Origin: Streptomyces eurocidicus
GTDB lineage: Bacteria > Actinomycetota > Actinomycetes > Streptomycetales > Streptomycetaceae
Assembly: GCF_002891295.1 (NCBI RefSeq)
Contig: NZ_LGUI01000002.1
Location: forward strand, 496,001-560,000
Reading direction: 5' to 3'
DNA length: 64,000 bases
Part shown: positions 1 to 7,829 of the stretch, piece by piece
How the letters are laid out: each line of letters opens with the position of its first letter
Position numbering within the stretch: the stretch's first letter is position 1
Translations under genes and position numbers: made by a program
Notes under the pieces: generated by a model
Databases searched by the model: none
What the model was told of the DNA's origin: nothing
What the model saw: only the letters and a program-made list of their open reading frames with translations

Positions 1-198
1 GTGGTAGTAGGAGCGCGCGAGCAGCAGCCGGGCCGCGACGTGGGCCGGCTCCGCGTCCACGATCGGGGCCAGGATGCGGGCGGCCTCGGTGTAGTCCCTG
101 GCCTCGAAGAAGAGGTGGGCGCGCGCGTACTCGTCCGCCAGCGGGTGCGGCGTGGCCGGCGGCTCGGCGGTGGGCGAGAACGGGGTGAAGTCGGTCAT
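1..198 (-). CDS. TPR-like protein, N-terminal part (runs off the window)
   Basis: The reading frame starts with ATG at 198, preceded by the ribosome site AAAGGAG, and continues past base 1, so only the first 66 residues are visible. The part LADEYARAHLFFEARDY followed by an Ala-rich helix and a second helix (AHVAARLLLARSYYH) has the helix-turn-helix spacing of a tetratricopeptide repeat, a protein-protein interaction module. It lies 42 bp downstream of the PAP2 gene on the same strand and could be its operon partner. The function is unknown; the TPR assignment rests on this short stretch. Confidence 0.7.
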   Translation of the reverse strand, partial: MTDFTPFSPTAEPPATPHPLADEYARAHLFFEARDYTEAARILAPIVDAEPAHVAARLLLARSYYH

Positions 199-240
199 GA
201 ACGGCTCCTTTCACCCACCCCAACATGAATGAAGCTTGAA

Positions 241-969
241 CTATTTCCCTTGGTTCCGATCGGAGCGGGGGCCCGCGCCGCCGCGCCCCTCCGGCGTGGC
301 CGCGTACATCCCCGCCGACACCGCCACCAGCGCCCCGCCCAGCAGCCACCCGCCCACCACGTCCGACAGCCAGTGCACCCCCAGGTACACCCGGGTGAAG
401 CCCACCCCGGCCACCGACACCACGGAGGCCGCCACCGCGCCCCGCACCCACCGCGGGCCGGCGCCGTGCAACCACAGCAGCCACACCAGCAGCCCGCAGG
501 CCACCGTCGCGCTCAGGGCGTGACCCGACGGGAACGCCTGGTAGTGCGCCGTGGCCACCGGATCCGGCCACGACGGCCGGTCGCGGCCGACCGCCGCCTT
601 CAGCCCTTGCTGGAGGGCGGTGCCGAGCAGCGACGTGGCCGCGATCCAGACCGCCAGTACCCATTCCCGCCGCCGCACCAGCCAGAGCGCCGCCGCGGCG
701 AGCGCCGCCCGCATCGCCCAGGGGTCCCACGGCCAGTCCGACAGGACGCGCATGGCACGGGTCCATCCCCGGTGTCCCGTGGCCACCGGGTGCAGTCCGT
801 CCGCCACCTTTCCGTCCAGCGTCAGCAGCGGTGCCCAACCGATGCTCACCAGCACCAGGAGCACCACGAACAGAGCGCCCAGGACGATGCCGAACCGCAG
901 CGGCGCCGTGGGGCGGTACGGACGGAGGCCGGTCCGGGGCGGGAGGGAAACGTGTGGCGGAGGACGCAT
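241..969 (-). CDS. PAP2-superfamily membrane phosphatase
   Basis: A 242-residue integral membrane protein with the three-part PAP2 phosphatase signature: KAAVGRDRP, then PSGH, then TRVYLGVHWLSD. The conserved histidines of the second and third motifs are present, so it should be catalytically active. Five or six hydrophobic segments surround the motifs, as usual for this family, which dephosphorylates lipid phosphates such as undecaprenyl or phosphatidic acid phosphates at the membrane. The physiological substrate cannot be read from the sequence. It follows the M56 peptidase gene by 53 bp on the same strand. The ATG start lacks a strong ribosome site, so the exact start is less sure than the family. 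Confidence 0.88.
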   Translation of the reverse strand: MRPPPHVSLPPRTGLRPYRPTAPLRFGIVLGALFVVLLVLVSIGWAPLLTLDGKVADGLHPVATGHRGWTRAMRVLSDWPWDPWAMRAALAAAALWLVRRREWVLAVWIAATSLLGTALQQGLKAAVGRDRPSWPDPVATAHYQAFPSGHALSATVACGLLVWLLWLHGAGPRWVRGAVAASVVSVAGVGFTRVYLGVHWLSDVVGGWLLGGALVAVSAGMYAATPEGRGGAGPRSDRNQGK

Positions 970-1022
970 GGTCAGATCGTCGCCGATCGGGCCCCGGTGA
1001 CACCAGACTCCGGCGGCCGCCC

Positions 1023-1958
1023 TCAGCCGAGCGCGCTGAGCCCCGGCACGAAGGTCACTAGCAGGGGGACCACCGGCACCAGCGCCGCCACGGCCGTGAG
1101 CCGCAGCCGCCGCGCCGCCGTCAGCCGGGGCACGGGCGCCAGCAGCCGGTGCACCCGGTCGGGCACCTCGGAGAGCCGGGTCGGACAGGGCCCGAACACC
1201 CCGCGGTCCTCGTTGAGTTCGACCAGCGCCAGCGCGGTGTTGAGCCTGCCGAAGCGGCGCGAGGCCGCGTCGTCCGCGGCCAGCTCCACCAGGTGGTGCA
1301 CCTGGTCGCGGAAGGCCGCGAACACGGGCACCTGCGGGAAGCCGTTTGCCAGCGCGCCCGAGGAGTGCAGCAGCCAGTCGTGCCGGGCCCGCGCGTGTCC
1401 CTGCTCATGGGCCAGCACGGCGTCCAGCCGCTCACCCTTGAGCCGCCGCAGCGCACCAGTGGTGATCACGACCTGGGGAGCGGCACCGCCCAGCGACCAC
1501 GCGTCGGGCCGCTCGCCCTCCAGCACCACCAGCCGCTCCGCGTCCCTGCCCTCACCGGGCAACCGGGGGGAGCGTACGACCAGCTCCGCGCGCCGCCGTC
1601 GGCGCTGGGCCCGCGCCCCCCTGACCTCCCGGGTGAGCATCGCCGCGGTCCACACCGCCCCGCACGCGAGAGCGACGGCCAGCGGTGCCGCCCACGAGGC
1701 GTAGACGGTCAGGGAGTACGCCTCCACCACCGCGTGCGGCGCGACCGCGAAGACATGGCCGCGCACGGCCTCCCAGGCCGCGGCCGCGCTCAGCGACATC
1801 GCGAGCGCGCAGCACAGCAGCACGGCCGCCACCACGCACTGCCACACCCACAGGGCCACGACGGGTTCGCGGTCGGGCCAGTCGGCACGGGTCAGCAGGC
1901 GCGGCGCCATTGCCGCGACCAGTCCGGCGAGGACCAGCAAGGCGAGCGGGACCATCAT
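1023..1958 (-). CDS. M56-family (BlaR1-like) membrane metallopeptidase
   Basis: A 311-residue protein with hydrophobic N-terminal helices, a central zinc-protease site AHEQGHARARHDW (HExxH form, near residue 190) and a C-terminal membrane helix. This is the M56 layout of BlaR1/MecR1 without the extracellular penicillin-binding domain. In actinomycetes such genes usually sit next to a BlaI/CopY-type repressor; no such repressor is present here, and the upstream neighbour is a DUF5134-like membrane protein. Two consecutive ATG codons (1958 and 1955) could start it. The family call is firm; the signal it responds to is unknown. Confidence 0.85.
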   Translation of the reverse strand: MMVPLALLVLAGLVAAMAPRLLTRADWPDREPVVALWVWQCVVAAVLLCCALAMSLSAAAAWEAVRGHVFAVAPHAVVEAYSLTVYASWAAPLAVALACGAVWTAAMLTREVRGARAQRRRRRAELVVRSPRLPGEGRDAERLVVLEGERPDAWSLGGAAPQVVITTGALRRLKGERLDAVLAHEQGHARARHDWLLHSSGALANGFPQVPVFAAFRDQVHHLVELAADDAASRRFGRLNTALALVELNEDRGVFGPCPTRLSEVPDRVHRLLAPVPRLTAARRLRLTAVAALVPVVPLLVTFVPGLSALG

Positions 1959-2043
1959 GGCCGCAGCCTATGAGGGCCGGGCCGCCCACGGGTACGTCCC
2001 GTGCGCGAAGTGACGCACGCCACGGCCGTGCGACGCCTCCATG

Positions 2044-2135
2044 GCCCGGATCCGGACACCCGTACGCCCCGGAACCAGACACCCACATGCTCTGGATCCG
2101 GACACCCTCATGCCCTGGATCCAGAGGCGTCCCCG
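2044..2135. repeat. Four degenerate 23-bp tandem repeats
   Basis: Four consecutive 23-bp units (2044-2066, 2067-2089, 2090-2112, 2113-2135) share the pattern CYCTGGATCCGGACACCC followed by a short tail. The array ends exactly at the stop codon of the DUF5134-like gene and fills most of the gap to the M56 gene. Each unit contains a GGATCC-centred inverted element, so the transcript could fold. Whether it acts in mRNA processing or is a sequence relic is not known. Confidence 0.75.
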
Positions 2136-2708
2136 TCACATCGTCAGCAGCATCGCCAGCATGCCGATGCCCATGGACAGCCGGCAGGCGTTGGTCAGGT
2201 TCGGCCGGCCCGGCCAGGTGACCTCACCGGACGTCGCGGCGACCACCGGCACCAGCACCGCCACCGTGCGGACCACGTACACCGCGAAATACACCAGCAG
2301 CAGGCCCGTCAGCAGCGGCGTACCGGCCGGCTCATGGCCCGCCCCCGCGTGCCCCGCGTGGCCGGCCATGGGGGCGCCCGCCATCGCCAGCGCCATGTAG
2401 ACCATCGCAAACGCGCCCACCGCGTGGTGCAGGTGATTCGGCTCCGTGCGGCCCCGCGCCGCCACCAGGAGCGATCGGAACCCGGCCGCGCCGAAGACCG
2501 CGGCGAACAGCGGCGCTCCCCATGGACGGGTGTCCAGCACGGCGGTCGGAACGGCCATCGCGGCCATGCCGAGCCCCATCAGCGCGTCCCCGCCGGTGGC
2601 CCGGCCGCCCTCCGGCTCCGCGTCCGTCCGTATCCGGGCCAGGCAGTACGCACCCGTCGCGGCGCACAGCGCCACCAGCAACCAGCCGACCAGCGGCGGT
2701 CCTTGCAC
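2136..2708 (-). CDS. DUF5134-like membrane protein
   Basis: The start is placed at the GTG at 2708 because GGGGAGG lies a few bases upstream and the hydrophobic N-terminus (VGWLLVALCAATGAYCLA) begins there. The product has 190 residues with about six membrane segments and a His-rich loop (GHAGHAGAGHEP). This matches a widespread, uncharacterised actinobacterial membrane family annotated DUF5134. Histidines in membrane segments (NHLHHAVGAFAMVYM) suggest metal or redox chemistry, but no function is established. It precedes the M56 peptidase on the same strand. Confidence 0.72.
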   Translation of the reverse strand: MQGPPLVGWLLVALCAATGAYCLARIRTDAEPEGGRATGGDALMGLGMAAMAVPTAVLDTRPWGAPLFAAVFGAAGFRSLLVAARGRTEPNHLHHAVGAFAMVYMALAMAGAPMAGHAGHAGAGHEPAGTPLLTGLLLVYFAVYVVRTVAVLVPVVAATSGEVTWPGRPNLTNACRLSMGIGMLAMLLTM

Positions 2709-3728
2709 GGCACACCTCCCCGGACGCGCGGACCCGCCCGGACGCGCAGACCCACCCCCGGAGAATTCCCGTTCCCGCGCGCGGCACGGGAGCGCACGGG
2801 CGCATTGGGGGAGCACGGGACGCTGAAGCGTGCGCCCGCGCATTCGCCGTACGCGGGTGAAGAGGGGCGGGTGTCGGCCCGGTCCTTCGCGCATCTGGAG
2901 CCCGTCCAGAACCCGTCACGAGGACCGGACGCCCTCCCGTCGACCCGGACCTCCGGGGCGCCACAGGGGTGGGAGACGCCGGTGGGCCGCCAATAGGGGC
3001 AGGAGCGCAGGTCCGGCCCCACGCCGGATCCACCGCCTGATCGTGACTTCCCGTGAGCCGACGGCAGGTATCGGCAAGGTTGGTGCGCGGTTGTCAACGA
3101 CCGGCGCAGTTTGGGCGATTTCTGTAAACGCCGCAGCTCGGCCAGGGTTTTCGAGGCGCGGGAAATTCTAGAACTCTGATGTGTGCTCGTTTCGTTCTGC
3201 GCGGGGCGAGGCGTCCGTCGCCGAAAAGTCGTTAACACGTGAACGGATCGAGGTCTTCTCGGCGACCCGATGGTTACGGTGTGTGATGGCCCTGCGATGC
3301 CTCGCATGCTTCGGTGACCCGGCGTCAACGCCTGCGCCGGCTTACGGATCGCCCGCGCCGCCCGCGCCCCGCTCCCACCGGAAAACGGACACCGCGCCCG
3401 ACTGAAGATCGCAAAACGTCACGAGGTGTTACCGAGAAGGGTTCGCCGGTCACTTCGGCGAGTTCGATCAGTAGGGAATTCGGTCAATACCGTAACTTGA
3501 CGCAGCCGAATTGATCATTCCGGGATGGAATGCTTTGTTCCCGATCGAAGAGGTGCCATGCTTGACAGATGCATCAAGGATCGGTCTCACTCGGGTGAGA
3601 CCGACGGGGGAATCGTCGTGACGCGCTTATCGGGCTTCGTCAGCCCGGTCGGCGAGTGGTTGATTGTCGCCCTATTTCACAGGGAATCCCAGGGCTGGAA
3701 GATGACGTGAAATACCGGGGGAATATCA
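2709..3728. other. 1-kb gene-poor region ahead of the SARP gene
   Basis: No convincing gene was found on either strand. The part from about 3050 to 3728 is clearly more AT-rich than the surroundings, has several TTGAC-like hexamers (for example near 3497 and 3562) and short inverted repeats, and leads into the SARP regulator. It is most likely a long regulatory region. A 61-codon plus-strand frame at 3525-3710 exists, but it lacks Streptomyces codon bias and a good ribosome site. Confidence 0.6.
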
Positions 3729-4568
3729 GTGAAGTTCAACGTGCTCGGTGCTCTGGAGATGGTGACCGACGACGGGCGGTCCCTGGAGCTGAACACCTCG
3801 AAGACGGGACAGGTGATCGCGCTGCTTCTTGTGCGGTGCCGGGAGACGGTCGGTTCCGACACGCTCCTCGAAGAGCTGTGGGGGCAGCGGTTACCGCGCA
3901 GCGCCCGCACCACGCTGCAGACGTACGTGTACCACGCGCGGCAGATGTTCGACCGGGAGCTGTCCGGGCAGGCGGGGCATGAGGTGCTCGTGACCCGGCC
4001 GCCCGGGTACGCCATCCTGGCCGACGAGGAGTGCGTCGACACCAAGCGCTTCGAGCGCCTCGTCAGGGAAGGCAAGGTGCTGCTCGACGCGGGCCGCCCC
4101 GAGGACGCGATGGCCCGGTTGGACGAGGCCCTGGCGATGTGGCGTGGCCCCGCCTTCTCCGGAATGACATTGGGCAGGGTGCTCAGCGCGCACCTGACGC
4201 ACCTGTGCGAGGTGCGGATCCGGGCGATCAACCTGCGTATCGAGGTGCTGCGCCGGCTCGGCTTCTACCAGGAGCTGGTGCCCGAGCTCAGCTCGCTGGT
4301 CGCGTTCCACCCGCTCAACGAGCACTTTCACGCCCAGCTGATCGAGGCCCTGTACAAGACCGGGCGGCGGGCCGACGCCCTTCAGGCGTACCAGCAGCTG
4401 CGCACCGTCCTGGACCGGGAGCTCGGCGTCGAACCGGCGCCGGAGATCCGGCGGCTGCAGTACGAGGTGCTGAACCACGGCCGGTACGAAGAGGAACGGC
4501 CCGCGCGGGGTGTCGCTCCGCGCGACCGCTTCGACGAGCCCTGGCATCTTCGCGCCAAGGCCGGCTAG
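3729..4568 (+). CDS. SARP-family pathway activator
   Basis: A 279-residue regulator with an OmpR-type winged-helix DNA-binding domain (about residues 1-95) and a bacterial transcriptional activation domain (about 97-245, ending LDRELGVEPAPEIRRL). That is the small SARP architecture of ActII-ORF4 and RedD, which bind 11-bp-spaced heptamer repeats and recruit RNA polymerase. The start is GTG at 3729 after GGGGGAA. Codon 55 is TTA (3891-3893), read only by the bldA tRNA, so translation should wait for developmental onset. Matching heptamer repeats precede four promoters in the adjoining polyketide cluster, making this the likely cluster-specific activator. It stands at the left edge of the cluster and is followed by a strong terminator. 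Confidence 0.93.
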   Translation: MKFNVLGALEMVTDDGRSLELNTSKTGQVIALLLVRCRETVGSDTLLEELWGQRLPRSARTTLQTYVYHARQMFDRELSGQAGHEVLVTRPPGYAILADEECVDTKRFERLVREGKVLLDAGRPEDAMARLDEALAMWRGPAFSGMTLGRVLSAHLTHLCEVRIRAINLRIEVLRRLGFYQELVPELSSLVAFHPLNEHFHAQLIEALYKTGRRADALQAYQQLRTVLDRELGVEPAPEIRRLQYEVLNHGRYEEERPARGVAPRDRFDEPWHLRAKAG

Positions 4569-4601
4569 ATCCCGGGCCGCCGGACGGATCGCGGACCGTC
4601 C

Positions 4602-4636
4602 CCCGGTGCCCGGGCCCGACAGACCCGGGCACCGGG
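4602..4636 (+). terminator. Hairpin terminator after the SARP gene
   Basis: A perfect 13-bp stem (4602-4614 pairing with 4624-4636) with a 9-base loop lies 33 bp after the SARP stop codon. It has no U-run, as is common in Streptomyces. It may also stop leftward transcription from the acyl-CoA-dehydrogenase-like gene. Confidence 0.75.
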
Positions 4637-4769
4637 TCGCGTATCCGCCCCGGCCCGGGTGAACCGGGCCACCGGAGTGCGCGATGAACCCACCGAGCGC
4701 GCCGCGTCCGTAGCGGTTCATCGGCCAGGAGTCGTGTCGGTCATCCTGGGGCCTCTCCCGATTCCGTGC

Positions 4770-5942
4770 TCAGACCGCCAGGTACTGGGCCGCGTAGGAG
4801 TCGGCCGCGGGCTGGAACCGGAGCGCGATGTGGCTGGCGGCGGAGTTGACGTCCCGCCACATCCGTTGCAGCGGACTGGTCTCGGCCTGTCCCGAGGTGC
4901 CCGCCGCGTGGAAGAGCCGGTTCACCGAAGTGACGAGGAGGTCGACGGCGTAGGAGCAGTCGCGCAAGTTGCGCGCCACCTCGAGGCGAGCGGCTGCCGC
5001 GCCCTTGTCGCCGATCAGCGAGGCACGTTCGAGAAGGAGTGCCGCGGCGTCGATGTCGGCCGCGCAGCGGGCCAGCGTGGCGTGCACCGACGTCCGGTCG
5101 ATCTGCGGCGCGCCGGGGCGCGACGCGGCCGCCCCGATCTTCTCGGCGAGATACGCCGACCAGGCGGCGAGCGCCCCGCGCGCGGCGCCGAGCACCGGAG
5201 TCGCGAAGGAAAGGCCGTTGACCGCCTCAAGCGGCACCGAGTGGCAGGGCGCGGCCGAGTCCACGGCGCGCCCGGTGAACAGGTCCTGGCGGTCGAAGCA
5301 CCGGGCGTCGGGGACGAGGACGTCCTCGACCGTGACGGTGTTGCTGCCGGTGGCCCGCATGCCGATGTTGAACCAGGTGTCGGTGACGGAGAACTGCGCC
5401 CTGGGCACCGCGAACACCTTGGCCGAGGACCGCTCCGCGCCGGAGTCGGTGGCGCACACCAGCGCCCAGTGGGAGGAGTCCACCGCGCTGATGTAGGGCC
5501 ACCGGCCGCTCACTCGCCAACCGCCCGGCACCTTGCGCGCCCGGCCCGCCGGCACCAGGGACCCGACCACGACGGCGTCCGGACCGTCCGCCCACACCTC
5601 GCGGAAGCCGTCCGCGGGCAGGAACGCGGCCATCCGCGAGAGGTTGGCCATCAGTGAGGCGCACCAGGCGGTGGCCGCGCACTCCTGGCCGATCTCGGCC
5701 ACCGCCGGGGTCAGTTCGCGGAACGTGCCGGCGTGCCCGCCGCATTCGAGGGGCACGAAGTGCCGGGGAAATCCGGCGTCGACGAGGGCCTGGGCCACGT
5801 CCGGGTCGAGCCTGCGCGCGGCTTCCGCCGCGACCGCGCGCTCGGCGGCGAGGGCGGCGACACCGGCGGCCGCCGGAGCCGCCCCGGCTGTGGTCGCGGA
5901 TGGTGCGGTGGTGGCGGTGCGGGGCGGGGATTGGTCCAGCAT
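4770..5942 (-). CDS. Acyl-CoA dehydrogenase-fold flavin-dependent hydroxylase (ActVA-ORF5-like)
   Basis: A 390-residue protein of the acyl-CoA dehydrogenase/HpaB-C2 (group D flavin monooxygenase) fold: an N-terminal helical domain, a central beta domain (GGWRVSGRWPYISAVDSSHWALVCA) and a C-terminal helical bundle. Relatives in aromatic polyketide clusters, such as ActVA-ORF5, use reduced FMN from a separate reductase to hydroxylate the polyketide. The matching reductase is encoded at 16283-16888. The ATG at 5942 follows GTGAGGT. Three 11-bp-spaced SARP-type heptamers lie at 6016-6044, so it probably has its own activated promoter. Hydroxylation is inferred from context; a true dehydrogenase role cannot be excluded. 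Confidence 0.82.
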   Translation of the reverse strand: MLDQSPPRTATTAPSATTAGAAPAAAGVAALAAERAVAAEAARRLDPDVAQALVDAGFPRHFVPLECGGHAGTFRELTPAVAEIGQECAATAWCASLMANLSRMAAFLPADGFREVWADGPDAVVVGSLVPAGRARKVPGGWRVSGRWPYISAVDSSHWALVCATDSGAERSSAKVFAVPRAQFSVTDTWFNIGMRATGSNTVTVEDVLVPDARCFDRQDLFTGRAVDSAAPCHSVPLEAVNGLSFATPVLGAARGALAAWSAYLAEKIGAAASRPGAPQIDRTSVHATLARCAADIDAAALLLERASLIGDKGAAAARLEVARNLRDCSYAVDLLVTSVNRLFHAAGTSGQAETSPLQRMWRDVNSAASHIALRFQPAADSYAAQYLAV

Positions 5943-6001
5943 CCCGGTACCTCACTGGTCTCCGTGGCAGCCCACGGCTCGGCTCGGTTGGGGCGTTCCA
6001 G

Positions 6002-6044
6002 ACACTCGTCCGTCGCCGTCCAAGTCGACTTGATACCGGCTGGA
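6002..6044 (-). promoter_or_regulatory. SARP-type heptamer repeats before the hydroxylase gene
   Basis: On the minus strand three heptamers TCCAGCC, TCAAGTC and TGGACGG occupy 6044-6038, 6033-6027 and 6022-6016, each start exactly 11 bp from the next. A GAGTGT hexamer (6007-6002) follows after 8 bp, the spacing known for ActII-ORF4-type activators between the last repeat and the -10 box. The gene start lies about 60 bp further on. Confidence 0.8.
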
Positions 6045-6055
6045 AGAGCCGGGGT

Positions 6056-6703
6056 TCAGCCCAGTGACCAGCGCAGGAGGTCATCGAGACCGGCCTTGAC
6101 GCCCTGGGCGCCCATCCCGCGCACCCGCCGTTGATGGTCCATCAAGAGGGCGGAGAGCGGTGCGAGGAGCGCGTCGGCGAGGAAGCGCACATCCGTCCCC
6201 GGCGGCCTCGCCTGCGTGAGCAACGTGACCAGGTGCATGTGATGGACCGCGTACGGGCCGCTGCGGTAGCGGGCCCCGGGAGCGCTGGCCTCGGCCGCGA
6301 GGACCAGCTCGAACTGCGCGGCGCCCCGGTCGGCGAGGGCGTGCAGGAACGCCCGGATGCGCGCGGTGGGTTCGGCCCCCGGCCCCAGCGGTGGCGGCCC
6401 GGCCATGAACTCCCTCTGGAAGTCGCGCTCGTGCTCGTCGAGGAGGGCGAAGACCAGGCCCGCCCGGTCGCCGAAGCGGCGGTAGATGGTGCCCACGCCG
6501 ATCCCGGCCTCGCCCGCGACCAGGTCGACGGTGAGCTCCCGCACGCCGTGCCGGGCCACGATGCGGGTCGCGGCGTCGAGGATTCTGCGGCGATTGCGGG
6601 CGGCGTCGGCGCGCTCGGGGGCGGTCTTTCCGGCCAGCGGCAGCGGTGTCGGCGGTTCCGGCGCGCCGGACGAGGGCGGCGGGGCCGGGCGGCGGCTGTC
6701 CAC
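6056..6703 (-). CDS. TetR/AcrR-family regulator
   Basis: The 215-residue product has a TetR helix-turn-helix at about residues 38-85 (RRRILDAATRIVARHGVRELTVDLVAGEAGIGVGTIYRRFGD, shown as separate helices) and a helical ligand-binding C-terminus. Translation starts at GTG 6703 after GTGAGGAA. It is divergent from the WrbA-like quinone reductase gene, and a 24-bp palindrome lies between them, so it most likely represses itself and that reductase. A quinone pathway intermediate is a reasonable inducer, but this is inference. Confidence 0.9.
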   Translation of the reverse strand: MDSRRPAPPPSSGAPEPPTPLPLAGKTAPERADAARNRRRILDAATRIVARHGVRELTVDLVAGEAGIGVGTIYRRFGDRAGLVFALLDEHERDFQREFMAGPPPLGPGAEPTARIRAFLHALADRGAAQFELVLAAEASAPGARYRSGPYAVHHMHLVTLLTQARPPGTDVRFLADALLAPLSALLMDHQRRVRGMGAQGVKAGLDDLLRWSLG

Positions 6704-6793
6704 TGTGGTTCCTCACTTCCTGCCGGGAGGGCGGTCGGGGCGGTCCACGTGGCCTCCTCGGAACCGACCGGGAGGGGCGCTCTGAACCCGCTT

Positions 6794-6817
6794 GTAATCG
6801 GAGTGCGCTCCGGTTAC
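6794..6817. promoter_or_regulatory. Palindromic operator between tetR and the WrbA-like gene
   Basis: A 24-bp inverted repeat with half-sites GTAATCGGAG and CTCCGGTTAC; 20 of 24 positions match the reverse complement. Size and symmetry fit a TetR-dimer (or double-dimer) operator. It lies 91 bp before the regulator and 162 bp before the reductase, so one site could control both. Confidence 0.8.
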
Positions 6818-6978
6818 TGTCTGACCCCGTACGCTAGCACGCTCCAACTCCCCTTGATCACAAGGGGGTTCGGTAGGAAAAGGCCGGTCGCCGCAGTACG
6901 CGCGCGGCGCCTGACCTGCCCGACTCACACCACACGCGCCCCTGGCCAAGCCCGCGCAGGACAACGAGGCAGGAATCC

Positions 6979-7590
6979 GTGATGAGCCTGAACGTCGCCG
7001 TCATCTACTACTCCGCGACCGGGAACGTGCACCGGATAGCCCAGGCGATCGCCGAGGGAGCGGGCAAGGGCGGCGCGGAGGTGCGCCTGCGCCGGGTCGC
7101 CGAACTCGCGCCGGACAGCGCGATCGACGCCAACCCCGCCTGGCGGGCGCACATCGACGCCACCACCGACGTCGAGCTCGCCACGCTCGACGACCTGACC
7201 TGGGCCCACGGCGTCGCCTTCGGCACCCCGACGCGGTTCGGGAACGTCTCCGCGCAGCTCAAGCAGTTCCTGGACACCACCGGCGGGCTGTGGGCCTCCG
7301 GTGAGCTCGCGGACAAGACGGCCACCGGCTTCACCAGCGCCGCCAACGCCCACGGCGGCAACGAGTCCACGCTGCTCGCCCTGTACAACACCATGCACCA
7401 CTGGGGAGCGATCACCGTCCCGCCCGGCTACACCGACGCCAGCGTCTATCCCGCGGGCGGCAATCCCTACGGCACCTCCCACGCCTCGCAGGGCGGCGGC
7501 CCCTCACCGGAGGTGCTCGCCGCGGCCCGGTTCCAGGGCCTGCGCCTGGCCCGGATCACCGCCCGGATCGCCGGCGACGGCGGGGCCTGA
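6979..7590 (+). CDS. WrbA-like NAD(P)H:quinone oxidoreductase (flavodoxin fold)
   Basis: A 203-residue flavodoxin-fold protein. The FMN phosphate-binding loop (YYSATGNVHRIA, about residues 9-20) and the WrbA signature GTPTRFGNVSAQLKQFLD are intact, as is the GGNESTLL...HWGAI region around the flavin. WrbA enzymes reduce quinones by two electrons and avoid semiquinone formation. Next to a polyketide cluster it may protect from, or act on, quinone intermediates. The GTG at 6979 is followed directly by ATG 6982; either may be used. Expression is probably controlled by the divergent TetR protein. Confidence 0.88.
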   Translation: MMSLNVAVIYYSATGNVHRIAQAIAEGAGKGGAEVRLRRVAELAPDSAIDANPAWRAHIDATTDVELATLDDLTWAHGVAFGTPTRFGNVSAQLKQFLDTTGGLWASGELADKTATGFTSAANAHGGNESTLLALYNTMHHWGAITVPPGYTDASVYPAGGNPYGTSHASQGGGPSPEVLAAARFQGLRLARITARIAGDGGA

Positions 7591-7640
7591 ACCGCCGCAC
7601 GGCACCGCGGGAGCAGGCCCGGACGCCACAGCGGCGTACG

Positions 7641-7712
7641 ACCGCACCGAGCCTTCGGACCGCGCCAAGCCTTTGAACCGCGCCAAGCCTTTGAACCGCA
7701 CCGAGCCTTCGA
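7641..7712. repeat. Four tandem 18-bp repeats
   Basis: Four contiguous 18-bp units (7641-7658, 7659-7676, 7677-7694, 7695-7712). The two central copies, ACCGCGCCAAGCCTTTGA, are identical and the outer two read ACCGCACCGAGCCTTCGR. They sit directly upstream of SARP-type heptamers in the promoter of the five-gene operon and could be additional binding sites or a recombination-prone spacer. Confidence 0.85.
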
Positions 7713-7740
7713 GCCGTCTTCGAGTCGGCCCGGAGAGTGT
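7709..7740 (+). promoter_or_regulatory. SARP-type heptamers and -10 box for the DUF6081-like operon
   Basis: TCGAGCC (7709-7715) and TCGAGTC (7720-7726) are spaced 11 bp apart. GAGTGT at 7735-7740 follows after 8 bp, matching the repeat-to-minus-10 distance of ActII-ORF4 targets. The first gene starts 90 bp downstream at 7830. Confidence 0.75.
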
Positions 7741-7829
7741 CGCAAGGGACGGACCGCCCATGCGACGGGCCGGCCGCGAAGGACACGACCGAGCAGGCAT
7801 CCAGGCAGCACAGGGGGAGAGCGACAGCC

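Noticed and set aside
229..1704. Long plus-strand open frame of almost 500 codons
   Set aside because: It lies antisense to the PAP2 and M56 genes, is dominated by Arg, Pro and His, and has no family features; a typical shadow frame in high-GC DNA.
3525..3710. Small plus-strand frame upstream of the SARP gene
   Set aside because: It has a stretch of hydrophobic residues, but no ribosome site, poor codon bias and no family; more likely part of the SARP leader region.
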